Part shown: positions 52,687 to 61,143 of the stretch, piece by piece | How the letters are laid out: each line of letters begins with the position of its first letter | How positions within the stretch are numbered: position 1 is the stretch's first letter | DNA from: Corynebacterium confusum | GTDB taxonomy: Bacteria > Actinomycetota > Actinomycetes > Mycobacteriales > Mycobacteriaceae | Length of the DNA: 64,000 nt | Assembly: GCF_030408715.1 (NCBI RefSeq) | Contig: NZ_CP047202.1 | Span: forward strand, 770,294 to 834,293 | Direction: 5' to 3' | Program-made: the position numbers and the translations under genes | Notes under the pieces: model-generated | Seen by the model: the letters and a program-made list of their open reading frames with translations, nothing else | What the model was told of the DNA's origin: nothing | Databases searched by the model: none

Positions 52687-53964
52687 ATGCGTTCTGTGGA
52701 AGAGCAACTGGAGTTTGTCACGGATGCGGCGGTCACGCCCGAGCCGGTGCGGATCGCCATCGCCAACGCTTTGGGGCTGAAGTGTGCCGAGGAGGTCCAA
52801 GCGCATCAGCCGCTGCCGGGCTTCCCGCAGGCGGCCATCGATGGCTACGCCGTCCGCGCGGTTGACATCGGCGGCGAGCGCGGCCTCGGCCGGCGCGACC
52901 CGGACGCGGAGGAGGCCCCGGAGCCGGAGACCGAGCGTTCCCTACCGGTGGTGGGGGAGGTCCCGGCCGGTTCCCGGCAGCCGCTGCGCCTCCAGCCGAA
53001 GCAGGCCGTGCGCGTCTACACGGGCGCGCCCCTGCCCACGCTTGCCGATGCTGTCCTTCCCCTCGAGTGGACCGACCGCGGGCGCAAGCGCATGGTCGCC
53101 CACCGCCCGGTGCGCTCCGGCGATTTCGTGCGCCGCGTCGGCGACGACATCCAGCCCGGCGACGTCGCCGTGTCCACCGGCACCATCCTGGGCCCCGCCC
53201 AGATCGGGCTGCTGGCCGCGGTGGGGCGCTCGAAGGTGCTGGCCTACCCGCGCCCCCGCGTGACCGTGATTTCCTTCGGCCGAGAGCTGGTCGACATCGA
53301 CCGCGAGCCGGGCCTGGGGCAGGTATTCGACGTCAACTCCTACGCGCTGGCGGCCGCCGCCCGCGAGGCCGGCGCGGAGGTCACCCGCGTGGGTATCGCC
53401 GAGGGCGAGCCGCGGCGCATCCGGGAAAACCTGGAGACCCAGATCGCGCGCAGCGAGGTCATCGTGATTTCCGGGGCCGTCGGCGGCGCCGGCTCTGCCG
53501 CCATCCGCGAGGTCCTAGACCAGCTCGGCGACATCGACACCACGCGTGTGGCCATGCACCCGGGCTCTGTGCAGGGCTTCGGGCTGCTGGGCGACGAGCG
53601 TATCCCGACGTTTTTGCTCTCGTCCAACCCGGTCTCCGCCCTGGTAGTCTTCGAGGTCTTTGTCCGCCCGCTCATCCGGCTGGCGCTGGGCAAGCGCAAC
53701 GCCGCGCGCCGGGTGGTGCGCGCCCGCGCCGTCAACCACATCGACTCCCGCCTGGGCCGCCGCGGCTATATCCGCGCCCGCCTGATGCGCGACGCCGACA
53801 CCGCCGACTACCTGGTCGAGGGGCTGTCCGGTGCGGGCGGGGCGCCGGCCCACCTGCTGGCCGGCCTGGCCGAGGCCAACGCTCTTATCCGCGTGCCGGA
53901 GTCCGTGACGGATATCCGCCCCGGCGACGTCGTCGACGTCATGTTCATCACCCAGCGCTCATGA
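52687..53964 (+). CDS. glp: Gephyrin/MoeA-like protein, probable Glp division protein
   Basis: A 425-residue MoeA-fold protein. AIDGYAVRA (Asp52) and TGAPLPTLADAVLPLEW are conserved, but the MoeA signature GGxSxGxxD is replaced by SGAVGGAGSAA, losing the Asp, and LPGNP is replaced by LSSNP. The order galU, MoeA-like, rimJ, membrane protein is that of Rv0993-Rv0996 and of the corynebacterial Glp-GlpR module, where the MoeA-like Glp binds FtsZ and GlpR. Its stop overlaps the rimJ start. Some residual MoeA activity is not excluded. Confidence 0.85.
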   Translation: MRSVEEQLEFVTDAAVTPEPVRIAIANALGLKCAEEVQAHQPLPGFPQAAIDGYAVRAVDIGGERGLGRRDPDAEEAPEPETERSLPVVGEVPAGSRQPLRLQPKQAVRVYTGAPLPTLADAVLPLEWTDRGRKRMVAHRPVRSGDFVRRVGDDIQPGDVAVSTGTILGPAQIGLLAAVGRSKVLAYPRPRVTVISFGRELVDIDREPGLGQVFDVNSYALAAAAREAGAEVTRVGIAEGEPRRIRENLETQIARSEVIVISGAVGGAGSAAIREVLDQLGDIDTTRVAMHPGSVQGFGLLGDERIPTFLLSSNPVSALVVFEVFVRPLIRLALGKRNAARRVVRARAVNHIDSRLGRRGYIRARLMRDADTADYLVEGLSGAGGAPAHLLAGLAEANALIRVPESVTDIRPGDVVDVMFITQRS

Positions 53965-54677
53965 TCGACCCCTTCGGCTGGGTGCGGCACAGCTGGCAGC
54001 GCCACACCGGGGCGCGGGAATCGCGCGCCATCGAGCACCCCGGGTGGCCGGAGGTCACCGAGACGGTGCGCATCCGTCCGAACGCTCGCTTCCCGCGCGG
54101 GGCCGAGGTGCGCCTGCGGCCGTTGCACCGCACGGACGGGGCGGACTGGCGCACGCAGCGCCTCCACGACGAGGCCCACCTGCGGCACGTCGAGCCGACG
54201 ATGCCCACCAGCTGGGTCGCCGCCCACAGCTTCCAGGCCTGGTGGAATCACCTGTGGTACCTGGGCGCGGCGGCGCGCCAGGGGGTGGTGGTGCCCTTTG
54301 CCATCGAGTGCAACGGGCGTTTCGCCGGGCAGCTCACGCTGGGCAATATCCAGCACGGCAGCGTGAGCGAATGCTGGATCGGTTACTGGGTCTTTTCGGA
54401 GATGACCGGCGGGCACCTGGCCACCGTGGCCTGCGCTTTGGGCACCGACCACGCCTTCCGGCGCGTGGGCATGCACCGCGTGACGGCCACGTTCCTGCCC
54501 AACAACGCCGCCTCCGGGCGGGTCTTATTCAACAACGGCTTCCGCGAGGAGGGCATCGCGCGCCGCAGCCTGCACATTGATGGCGAGTGGCGTGATCACC
54601 ATTTAGTCGCCCTAGTCCGTGACGACTTCCCGGATAGCTGCGTCGCGCGGCTGCGGGCGGCCGGCGTGCTGGATTAG
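53961..54677 (+). CDS. rimJ: GNAT acetyltransferase, RimJ-like
   Basis: A 238-residue acetyltransferase of the RimJ/RimL group. VRLRPLHRTDGADW opens the fold, and ECWIGYWVFSEMTGGHLATVAC and HRVTATFLPNNAASGRVLFN carry the acetyl-CoA region. N-terminal acetylation of a protein is likely. ATG 53961 overlaps the previous stop as ATGA, so the pair is coupled. Confidence 0.88.
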   Translation: MIDPFGWVRHSWQRHTGARESRAIEHPGWPEVTETVRIRPNARFPRGAEVRLRPLHRTDGADWRTQRLHDEAHLRHVEPTMPTSWVAAHSFQAWWNHLWYLGAAARQGVVVPFAIECNGRFAGQLTLGNIQHGSVSECWIGYWVFSEMTGGHLATVACALGTDHAFRRVGMHRVTATFLPNNAASGRVLFNNGFREEGIARRSLHIDGEWRDHHLVALVRDDFPDSCVARLRAAGVLD

Positions 54678-54770
54678 CTCGCCAGATTGGGCGTGGCGCA
54701 GGCCGGTTGAGGGGAAGCGCGAAGTACTGTGGTTGTGACAATCGTCAAACTATGAAAGAGGTAGCGCGTA

Positions 54771-55859
54771 GTGTCTCCTGGCCTCATTCTCATCCTTATC
54801 CTGGTGGTCTGGCTCTTCGTCCTGGCGCCGTGGCTGCTGCGGGGCCAGCGCCCGGTCAGCCACACCGGCGACGGCTTCGAGGACACCCGGGTTCTCTTCG
54901 AAGGCGACCAGGGCAAGGTCGCCGGCCGCCGCAAGCCGCGGGTGACCGCGCAGGACGTGCACCGCACTGATGCCGACGACGACTACGAGATCGTCGACGC
55001 CGAGCCGGCCAGCTTGGTCGAGCCGGTCTCCGCGCAGGAAGAGACCATCGACGGCGAGGTCGTCGACTCGCCCCTGCTCGACGATGCCCCCGCCGCGGAC
55101 GCCGAGACCGGCGAGGACGCTCCGGCTGAGGACAGCGAGGGCGCCGAGGATGTGACCGAGGAGGAGGCCCCCGAATACTTCGACCCGCCGCAGGTCGACG
55201 AGGTCGCTGCCGACGCCTACCCGCTGGACGGGTCCTACACCTCCCCGGTGGATCTCATGTACCCCGGCGCCGTTGACGCCGACGCTGCCGCCACCGCCAG
55301 CGCCGCCGAGGAGACCGTGCAGGCTGCGGAGCACGCGGAGGAGGCCGAGATCAGCGGCGATGACGAGCTATCTGCCGAGGAGCTGGAATTCGCCAAGCGC
55401 CGGCTGGGCCGCGGCGGCTGGGATCCGGAGGCCGATGAGGCCGCGTCCACCGACCGCTACCAGCGTCGCCAGCGCACGCTGTTGGGCCTGGCGGTCGCCG
55501 TGGTGGCCACGGTCGCCCTGGGTATCATCCTCGGCGGCTGGGGCTGGCTGCCCGCCGCCGTGGTTGCCGTGCTCTCCGTGGTCTACCTGGTGGCCCTGCG
55601 CACCCAGGTGCGCCAGGAGCAGGCCCTGCGCCACCGCCGCGTCCGCCAGCTGCGGCGCGCCCGCCTGGGCGTGCGCAACGCCGCCGACGAGGAGCTGGCC
55701 ATCCCGCATAGCCTGCGCCGCCCCGGCGCGGTCGTTCTCGAGGTCGACGACGATAGCCCCGACTTCGACCACCTGCCGGTCTACTACCACGACGACGACT
55801 CCACCGGCGACCGCGCCTCGGTCCGCCGGGACGACCTGGCCGCCCGCCGCGTCGGCTAG
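54771..55859 (+). CDS. glpR: GlpR-like membrane receptor of the gephyrin-like protein
   Basis: A 362-residue membrane protein. An N-terminal helix (about 4-23) precedes an acidic disordered region of about 190 residues, two closely spaced helices (about 240-290) and a basic-then-acidic C-terminal segment (RQLRRARLGVRNAADEE, VVLEVDDDSPDFDHLPVYY). It occupies the position of Rv0996/GlpR, the membrane partner of Glp in the corynebacterial divisome. Assignment rests on gene order and architecture. Confidence 0.75.
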   Translation: MSPGLILILILVVWLFVLAPWLLRGQRPVSHTGDGFEDTRVLFEGDQGKVAGRRKPRVTAQDVHRTDADDDYEIVDAEPASLVEPVSAQEETIDGEVVDSPLLDDAPAADAETGEDAPAEDSEGAEDVTEEEAPEYFDPPQVDEVAADAYPLDGSYTSPVDLMYPGAVDADAAATASAAEETVQAAEHAEEAEISGDDELSAEELEFAKRRLGRGGWDPEADEAASTDRYQRRQRTLLGLAVAVVATVALGIILGGWGWLPAAVVAVLSVVYLVALRTQVRQEQALRHRRVRQLRRARLGVRNAADEELAIPHSLRRPGAVVLEVDDDSPDFDHLPVYYHDDDSTGDRASVRRDDLAARRVG

Positions 55860-55920
55860 CCCCAAGGCCTTGCTCCAGATCCTGGCCTCGAAGCCGTGCC
55901 CTTGAGCATGGTCCCGAGGC

Positions 55921-56523
55921 CTAGTCCCAGAGCCCCGAGCACCCGCGCCGGTGCGAGCCCACCAGGTGGGTATCGACCATTCCGATGGCCTCCATCAGCG
56001 CGAAACAGGTGGTCGGCCCTACGAACTTAAATCCCTGCTTCTTCAGCGCCTTCGACATCTGCGTCGATTCCTCTGAGGTGGTGGGGATTTCTTCTGCCAC
56101 CTCCGGCCGCGGCGTATCGGCCGGCCGGAAGGACCACAGGAATTCGCTTAATCCGCCCTCGGTGCGAAGGTCGACGGTGGCGCGGGCGTTGTCGATGGCC
56201 GCCTGGATTTTGCGGCGGTTGCGGATGATGGCGGCATCGTTAGCCAGGCGCTCGACGTCGTCCGCCCCGAAGGCGGCCACGGCGTCGGGGTCGAAGCCGG
56301 CGAAGGCTAGGCGGAAGGCGGGCCGCCGGCTCAAGATGAGTCGCCAGGACAGGCCCGCCTGGAAGCCTTCTAACACGAGCCTTTCGTAGAGGCCCGCCTC
56401 TGAGTACACGGGCAGGCCCCATTCGGTGTCGTAATACTCGCGCAAAAGCTCGTCCGCAGCGGCCCACGGGGTGCGCGCGAGCCCGTCGGGGCCGGTTACT
56501 GGTCCGGTGCCAGTGCTATCCAT
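55921..56523 (-). CDS. tag: DNA-3-methyladenine glycosylase I
   Basis: A 200-residue Tag. TPWAAADELLREYYDTEWG and LVLEGFQAGLSWRLILSRR are conserved, FKFVGPTTCFALMEAIGMVD is near the end, and Cys/His zinc ligands appear to be retained (C in TCF; HLVGSHRRGC). It removes 3-methyladenine from DNA and lies immediately beyond ogt on the same strand. Its stop faces glpR. Confidence 0.93.
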   Translation of the reverse strand: MDSTGTGPVTGPDGLARTPWAAADELLREYYDTEWGLPVYSEAGLYERLVLEGFQAGLSWRLILSRRPAFRLAFAGFDPDAVAAFGADDVERLANDAAIIRNRRKIQAAIDNARATVDLRTEGGLSEFLWSFRPADTPRPEVAEEIPTTSEESTQMSKALKKQGFKFVGPTTCFALMEAIGMVDTHLVGSHRRGCSGLWD

Positions 56524-56565
56524 CGGTAGATTCTCCTAGGTGTAGGTCTGAGTGATTGCTACCGT

Positions 56566-57060
56566 TTAGACTGCCGCCGGGCCCGTTTGGGTTCCCCGGC
56601 CGGCTTCCAGCTCCAGCAGCCAGCGCTTGGCGGTCAGGCCGCCGCGGTAGTTGCCCGGGGAGCCGTCGGAGCGCACTACGCGGTGGCAGGGCACGAACAG
56701 CGGCAGGCGGTTGCGCGCGCAGGCGTTGCCCACCGCGCGCACGGCCGCTGGGTGGCCGGCCCGGGCGGCCAGCTGCCCGTAGCTGAGCTTCTCGCCGTAG
56801 CCCACGCGGGCCAACTCGCACAGCACCGCCGCAGTAAACGGCGGCTGGCCGGAGTAGTCCAACGGCACGTCGAAGGGCTGCGGCGAGCCCGCGAAATAGG
56901 CCCGTAGCTGCCGGGCGGCTTCTTCCATAAGCGGCGTGGTGCCGGGGGTGGCATCGGCCGGCAGTTCGTCGCCGGGCAGGGCGAGCTGCGTTAAGGCCTG
57001 GTCGGTGCCTGCTAACCCGAGGCGGCCCAGCGGGCTATCGAGCAGATACACGTGAGTCAT
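56566..57060 (-). CDS. ogt: Methylated-DNA-protein cysteine methyltransferase
   Basis: A 164-residue O6-methylguanine transferase: the acceptor cysteine is in LFVPCHRVVRSDGSPGNYRGG. YGQLAARAGHPAAVRAVGNA is the DNA-binding helix-turn-helix. It is a single-use repair protein. ATG 57060 (MTHVYLLDSP) is preferred to one 21 bases upstream. tag follows about 40 bases later, giving an alkylation-repair pair. Confidence 0.94.
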   Translation of the reverse strand: MTHVYLLDSPLGRLGLAGTDQALTQLALPGDELPADATPGTTPLMEEAARQLRAYFAGSPQPFDVPLDYSGQPPFTAAVLCELARVGYGEKLSYGQLAARAGHPAAVRAVGNACARNRLPLFVPCHRVVRSDGSPGNYRGGLTAKRWLLELEAGRGTQTGPAAV

Positions 57061-57104
57061 CGTGACGCCTTTCTTTAGCAAAGTAGGGCTACCAAGGTAG
57101 TCTA

Positions 57105-57524
57105 ATGCTTATGAACAAACCCGCCGTTAGAGATGCCGCGCTGCTTGTGCTGCGGCTGATCCTCGGCCTCGTCTTTTTGTGCCACGGGGTGACCAAGCTG
57201 TTTATCGACGGCATGGACGAGACGGTCGGGCAGTTCTCCGCCCTGGGCGTGCCCCAGCCGCAGAATCTCGCCTGGCTGACCGCGGTCGGGGAGCTGGCCG
57301 GCGGCGCGCTTCTGGTCATCGGCCTGCTGACGACGGCCGCCGCCGCGGTGCTGATGGTCCTAGTCGGCGGGGCCTTCTACTTCGCGCACTGGGGCAACGG
57401 CTTCTTCGCCACCGAGGGCGGGGTCGAATACGTCAGCGTCTTGTTCGTTTCCCTGCTGATGGTCGTCGTCTTCGGCGCGGGGCGGGCCAGCCTGGATGAG
57501 GTGCTCAATCGTGTTGACGCATGA
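57105..57524 (+). CDS. DoxX family membrane protein
   Basis: A 139-residue DoxX protein with four hydrophobic helices (LLVLRLILGLVFLCHGVTKL first). DoxX proteins have a role in redox stress in mycobacteria, where DoxX joins SodA and SseA; here no such partners are near. It overlaps the following zinc-finger gene by 14 bases. Confidence 0.85.
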   Translation: MLMNKPAVRDAALLVLRLILGLVFLCHGVTKLFIDGMDETVGQFSALGVPQPQNLAWLTAVGELAGGALLVIGLLTTAAAAVLMVLVGGAFYFAHWGNGFFATEGGVEYVSVLFVSLLMVVVFGAGRASLDEVLNRVDA

Positions 57525-58206
57525 GCAAGTCCAGGCCGCCATTTCCGCGCGCCTGGACGGGGAAAGCCACGGGCTGGACGAAAACGTCGTCGACGCCCAC
57601 ATCGCTGAGTGCGCCGAATGCCGCGCCTTCCAGGACGAGGCGGCCCGGCTGAGCCGCTCGCTGAGCTTCGCGGAGCCGGCCGGGGAGGGCATGGCCCCGC
57701 CGCAGGACCTGTCGGAGCTCATCCTGGGCGGGGTGGAATCCGAATGGCAGCGCACCGCCGGGCGCCGCCACGCGGGGCTAGCGATGGCGCGCATCCTCCT
57801 GGTCGTCATCGGCATCATCTGCGCCGCGTGGGCCGTCGCGATGGTCGCACAGTCCTCCGGCATGGTGCCGGGCACCGGCGAGGTCCTCGACCCGACGGCG
57901 GATCCGGACGGCGCCTCTGCGCTCATCGAGGGTGCGGCCTTGCGCCTGGGGCTGGCCTCCGGGCTCATCTTCGCCGCCTGGCGCCCCCGCCTGGCCCCCG
58001 GGCTGATGCCGCTGACCTGCACGCTGTTCGCCTTCCTATGCGGCTTCGCGATGCGCGACATCGCCCTAGGCAACCTCGTTCTGAACCAGGTCTACGCGTT
58101 GCTGGCCACGGGGCTGGCCACCGCGGCGCTGGGCTGGGCCTGGGCTGCCGATCGCGGCTTTAGCCTGCGTGGGGCCTGGCGCGTTCTGGGCGCTGACCCG
58201 AACTAG
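57511..58206 (+). CDS. Putative anti-sigma-like zinc-finger membrane protein
   Basis: A 231-residue protein. The N-terminus has a ZAS-type motif, HIAECAECRAF (His-x3-Cys-x2-Cys), as in zinc-binding anti-sigma factors. Four to five hydrophobic segments follow between about 95 and 215. No sigma factor gene is adjacent, so the partner is unknown. GTG 57511 is chosen because GAGG lies nine bases upstream; the frame is open to 57496. It is translated from within the end of the DoxX gene. Confidence 0.65.
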   Translation: MLTHEQVQAAISARLDGESHGLDENVVDAHIAECAECRAFQDEAARLSRSLSFAEPAGEGMAPPQDLSELILGGVESEWQRTAGRRHAGLAMARILLVVIGIICAAWAVAMVAQSSGMVPGTGEVLDPTADPDGASALIEGAALRLGLASGLIFAAWRPRLAPGLMPLTCTLFAFLCGFAMRDIALGNLVLNQVYALLATGLATAALGWAWAADRGFSLRGAWRVLGADPN

Positions 58207-58241
58207 CCCCGCTGGCCCCAGCCAGCCCCGGCTACGCCCGG

Positions 58242-59810
58242 CTAGGTCCAGCTAGGCAGCCACATCATCGACTGGTACCAACTCTCCGGGACGGTGAACC
58301 CGTAGAGGATGGGCGCGAAGTAGAAAAACATCGCCACGACGGCGGCCACGTAGCCGACCACGGCCACCGAGCCCCACCGCAGCGGGCGGGCCCAGCCGGC
58401 GACCGGCCCGCGCCCCGCCAGCTGCCCGGCTATCAGCGCCAGGCCGACGATGACGAAGGGGATGAGCGCGGCGGCATAGAAGAAATACATCTGCCGGTCG
58501 TAGGCGGCCAGCCACGGCAGGAAGCCGGCAGCGAAACCGATGAGTACTGGGGCGAAGCGGCGATCGCGGCGGACAAACCAGCTCCACGCCGACCACAGCA
58601 GCACCGGCACGATGAGCCACCAGATGATGGGCGTGCCAAACAGGAAGAGCATCCGCCGGCACTCGATGCCGCCCGCGCACGTCATCTCCGTCTGCGAGTG
58701 GTAGAGAATCGGGCGGGCGGCGACCAGCCACGCCCACGGCTTGGAATCCCATGGGTGGGAATGCCCGCCGGAGGTGGTCAGGGAGGCGTGGAATTCCAGC
58801 ACCGAGAAGTGGTAGTAGAGCCAGCTGGCGAGGGCATCGGGAAGCAGATGCAGCCAGGAGGCGGCCTCGATGGTGCCGTCGGTGGCCGCGTGGCGGTAGA
58901 CGGCGGTTTCGCTGGTAAACCAGGCCCGCCACGACCACACGTACAGCGCGGCCGGCACCGCCACGAGCGAGGCCAGCGCGGCCGGGGTATCGCGCACCAG
59001 GGGGCCCAGCACGTAGCGGCGCACCCCGTAGCGGCGCCGCAGCCACAGGTCTGCGAAGACGCTGGCCAGGCCGAAGAACATGAGGCAATACAGCCCGGAC
59101 CATTTCACCGCCAGCGCCAGGCCCAGGAAGACGCCGGCGCTGAAGCGCCACCAGCGGAAGCCGAAGCGGGGGCCGAAGGTGGCATCGTTAAGCAGGCCGT
59201 TGCGCCAGGCGTCATCGAGACGCTGGTGGACCTGCTTGTGGTCGTGGACCAAGGCCCAGGCCGCGGCGACGATGAAAAAGACCTGGAAGATGTCCAGCAT
59301 GCCGAAGCGGGAGGAGACCAGCAGCACGCCGTCGCAGACCGCGATGAGGCCGGCGATGGTAGCCACCACCGTCGAGTTCGACAGCTGGCGGGCCAGCGCC
59401 ATGATCAGTAGGACGGTGCCGACGCCGAAGAGCGCGGCCATCGTGCGCCACCCCAGCGGCGTGTAGCCAAAAATCTGCTCCGAGACTGCGATCAGCTGCT
59501 TGGCCAGCGGCGGGTGCACCACCAGCCCGTAGCCGGGGTTCGACTCGATGCCGCCGACGAAGAGGTTGTCCCAGCTGCGCACCATATCCCAGGCCTGCGG
59601 GACGTAGTGCTTCTCGTCGAAAATCGGGGTGCCGCTGGCGGTGGGGTACTGGAGGGCGACAAAGCGCGTGATGAGGGCCAGCGCGGCGATGAGAAGCGTG
59701 GTGACCGTGTCCGCCCGAGTCCACGTGACGGGCCGCGGCACGGCGGCCGGCCGGTTGTGGGCGCCGCGCGGGACGGCGGCAGGTTGGGCGGAGGAACTAC
59801 GGATACTCAC
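58242..59810 (-). CDS. pmt: Protein O-mannosyltransferase (GT39)
   Basis: A 522-residue integral membrane glycosyltransferase. It has the acidic catalytic loop TPIFDEKHYVPQAWDM, then VVHPPLAKQLIA, and about 11 membrane helices. PMT transfers mannose from a polyprenyl carrier to secreted proteins. It is divergent from rsmI, an arrangement also found in C. glutamicum next to betP. Length and motifs are standard. Confidence 0.93.
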   Translation of the reverse strand: MSIRSSSAQPAAVPRGAHNRPAAVPRPVTWTRADTVTTLLIAALALITRFVALQYPTASGTPIFDEKHYVPQAWDMVRSWDNLFVGGIESNPGYGLVVHPPLAKQLIAVSEQIFGYTPLGWRTMAALFGVGTVLLIMALARQLSNSTVVATIAGLIAVCDGVLLVSSRFGMLDIFQVFFIVAAAWALVHDHKQVHQRLDDAWRNGLLNDATFGPRFGFRWWRFSAGVFLGLALAVKWSGLYCLMFFGLASVFADLWLRRRYGVRRYVLGPLVRDTPAALASLVAVPAALYVWSWRAWFTSETAVYRHAATDGTIEAASWLHLLPDALASWLYYHFSVLEFHASLTTSGGHSHPWDSKPWAWLVAARPILYHSQTEMTCAGGIECRRMLFLFGTPIIWWLIVPVLLWSAWSWFVRRDRRFAPVLIGFAAGFLPWLAAYDRQMYFFYAAALIPFVIVGLALIAGQLAGRGPVAGWARPLRWGSVAVVGYVAAVVAMFFYFAPILYGFTVPESWYQSMMWLPSWT

Positions 59811-59840
59811 CCCAGATAGTTTAGGGTACGGCCCTGTGCC

Positions 59841-60707
59841 ATGCTATTAGGTATGAGCTTTGAGTTTTCGCTGGAGCCGTTGCCGCGCGGCGTCGTGCTG
59901 GCCGCCACCCCGTTGGGCAACCCGGGGGACGCCAGCGCGCGCCTACTGCAGGCGCTGGGGCAGGCCGCCGTCGTCGCGGCGGAGGACACCCGCCGCGTGC
60001 GGGCACTGGCCCAGGCTCTGGGCGTGGAGATCCGGGGCAAGGTGGTCTCCAACTTCGACCACAATGAAGAAGCCCGCGCCGCGGGGCTTATCGATGCCGC
60101 CCGCTCCGGCACCGTCCTGGTCGTCACCGACGCCGGCATGCCGATAGTCTCCGACCCGGGGCACTCCCTGGTGGTCGCCGCCGCCGAGGCCGGCGTGCCG
60201 GTGACGTGCCTGCCTGGGCCGTCGGCGGTAACCACCGCGCTGGCGCTGTCCGGGCTGGGAGTGGGGCACTTCATCTTCGACGGCTTCGCCCCGCGCAAGG
60301 GCGGGCCGCGGCGCAAGTGGCTCGAGTCGTTGCGCGGCCAGGAGCGCGCCGTGGTCTTTTTCGAGTCGCCGCACCGGCTGGCCGAGACGCTGTCGCTGGC
60401 CGCCGAGGTGCTGGGGGAGGACCGGCCCGCGGCGGTCTGCCGCGAGCTGACCAAGACCTACGAGGAGGTTAAGCGCGGCCCGCTGGGGCAGCTGGCCGAG
60501 TGGGCGGGCGAGAACGCGCGCGGCGAGATCACCGTCGTCATCGAGGGCGGCGCGGCCGCCGCCGTGAGCGTGGACGAGCTGGTGCCCAAGGCCCAAGAAC
60601 TGGCCGCGGCCGGGCTACGGCTCAAGGCGGCCTGCAAGCAGGTCGCCGGCGAGGCGGGGGTCTCCAGCCGCGAGCTTTACGATGCCGTCTTAGCCGCCCG
60701 CGACTAG
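59841..60707 (+). CDS. rsmI: 16S rRNA (cytidine1402-2'-O)-methyltransferase
   Basis: A 288-residue RsmI. The N-terminal tetrapyrrole-methylase fold has GVVLAATPLGNPGDASAR, VVTDAGMPIVSDPG and LPGPSAVTTALALSG. It methylates C1402 in the ribosomal decoding centre. Start may be ATG 59841 or ATG 59853 (MSFEFSLEPL); neither has a clear ribosome site. Confidence 0.93.
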   Translation: MLLGMSFEFSLEPLPRGVVLAATPLGNPGDASARLLQALGQAAVVAAEDTRRVRALAQALGVEIRGKVVSNFDHNEEARAAGLIDAARSGTVLVVTDAGMPIVSDPGHSLVVAAAEAGVPVTCLPGPSAVTTALALSGLGVGHFIFDGFAPRKGGPRRKWLESLRGQERAVVFFESPHRLAETLSLAAEVLGEDRPAAVCRELTKTYEEVKRGPLGQLAEWAGENARGEITVVIEGGAAAAVSVDELVPKAQELAAAGLRLKAACKQVAGEAGVSSRELYDAVLAARD

Positions 60708-61143
60708 CCGCACGGGACTCGTCGTCCGGGATTCGCTGTCCGCGGTCCGGCTCTGCGAGCCCGCCGACCGCGGTCTGTCTCCCCGTGAGCAGCTTCCTGC
60801 GGCCAGCTTCCTGCGCGGCCAGCTTTCGGGGCTGCGGACCGTGAGCAGCCTCCCGTGACGGTCCTCTCGGGGCCGGCCGACGTGGCTGGCAGTTCCCTGA
60901 GACCGGTGGCTAAAAATACTGTACTTTTGGTCTACTTGCAGGGAAAATAACCGTCCACAGCAATTCTTAATCCAATTGTTACAGAAACGTGTTGTGTCAC
61001 CGTCGGAAAACTTAAAGACTAGCGGTTATGCCGGCCAGCGTGGAGGTCACGGCGCGGCGAAATTCGGGGATAAAGCCCGGAGATTAAGGGAAAACGCGGT
61101 CGGCAATTTGAAAGACTTTCCGGTTTCGCACAACCTAGATTGC
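60708..61143 (+). promoter_or_regulatory. Intergenic region upstream of betP
   Basis: No gene is seen here. The left part has imperfect direct repeats (CAGCTTCCTGCG twice within about 60781-60815). Further right GTTAC (60978) and GTCAC (60996) lie 18 bases apart about 150 bases before betP, and an AT-rich block lies around 60905-60960. In C. glutamicum MtrA represses betP from such a region; the link here is inference. Confidence 0.4.

Noticed and set aside
55860..55920. GGCCTCG..CGAGGCC between glpR and tag as a terminator
   Set aside because: About 24 bases of loop and no T-run; possible but too weak to list.
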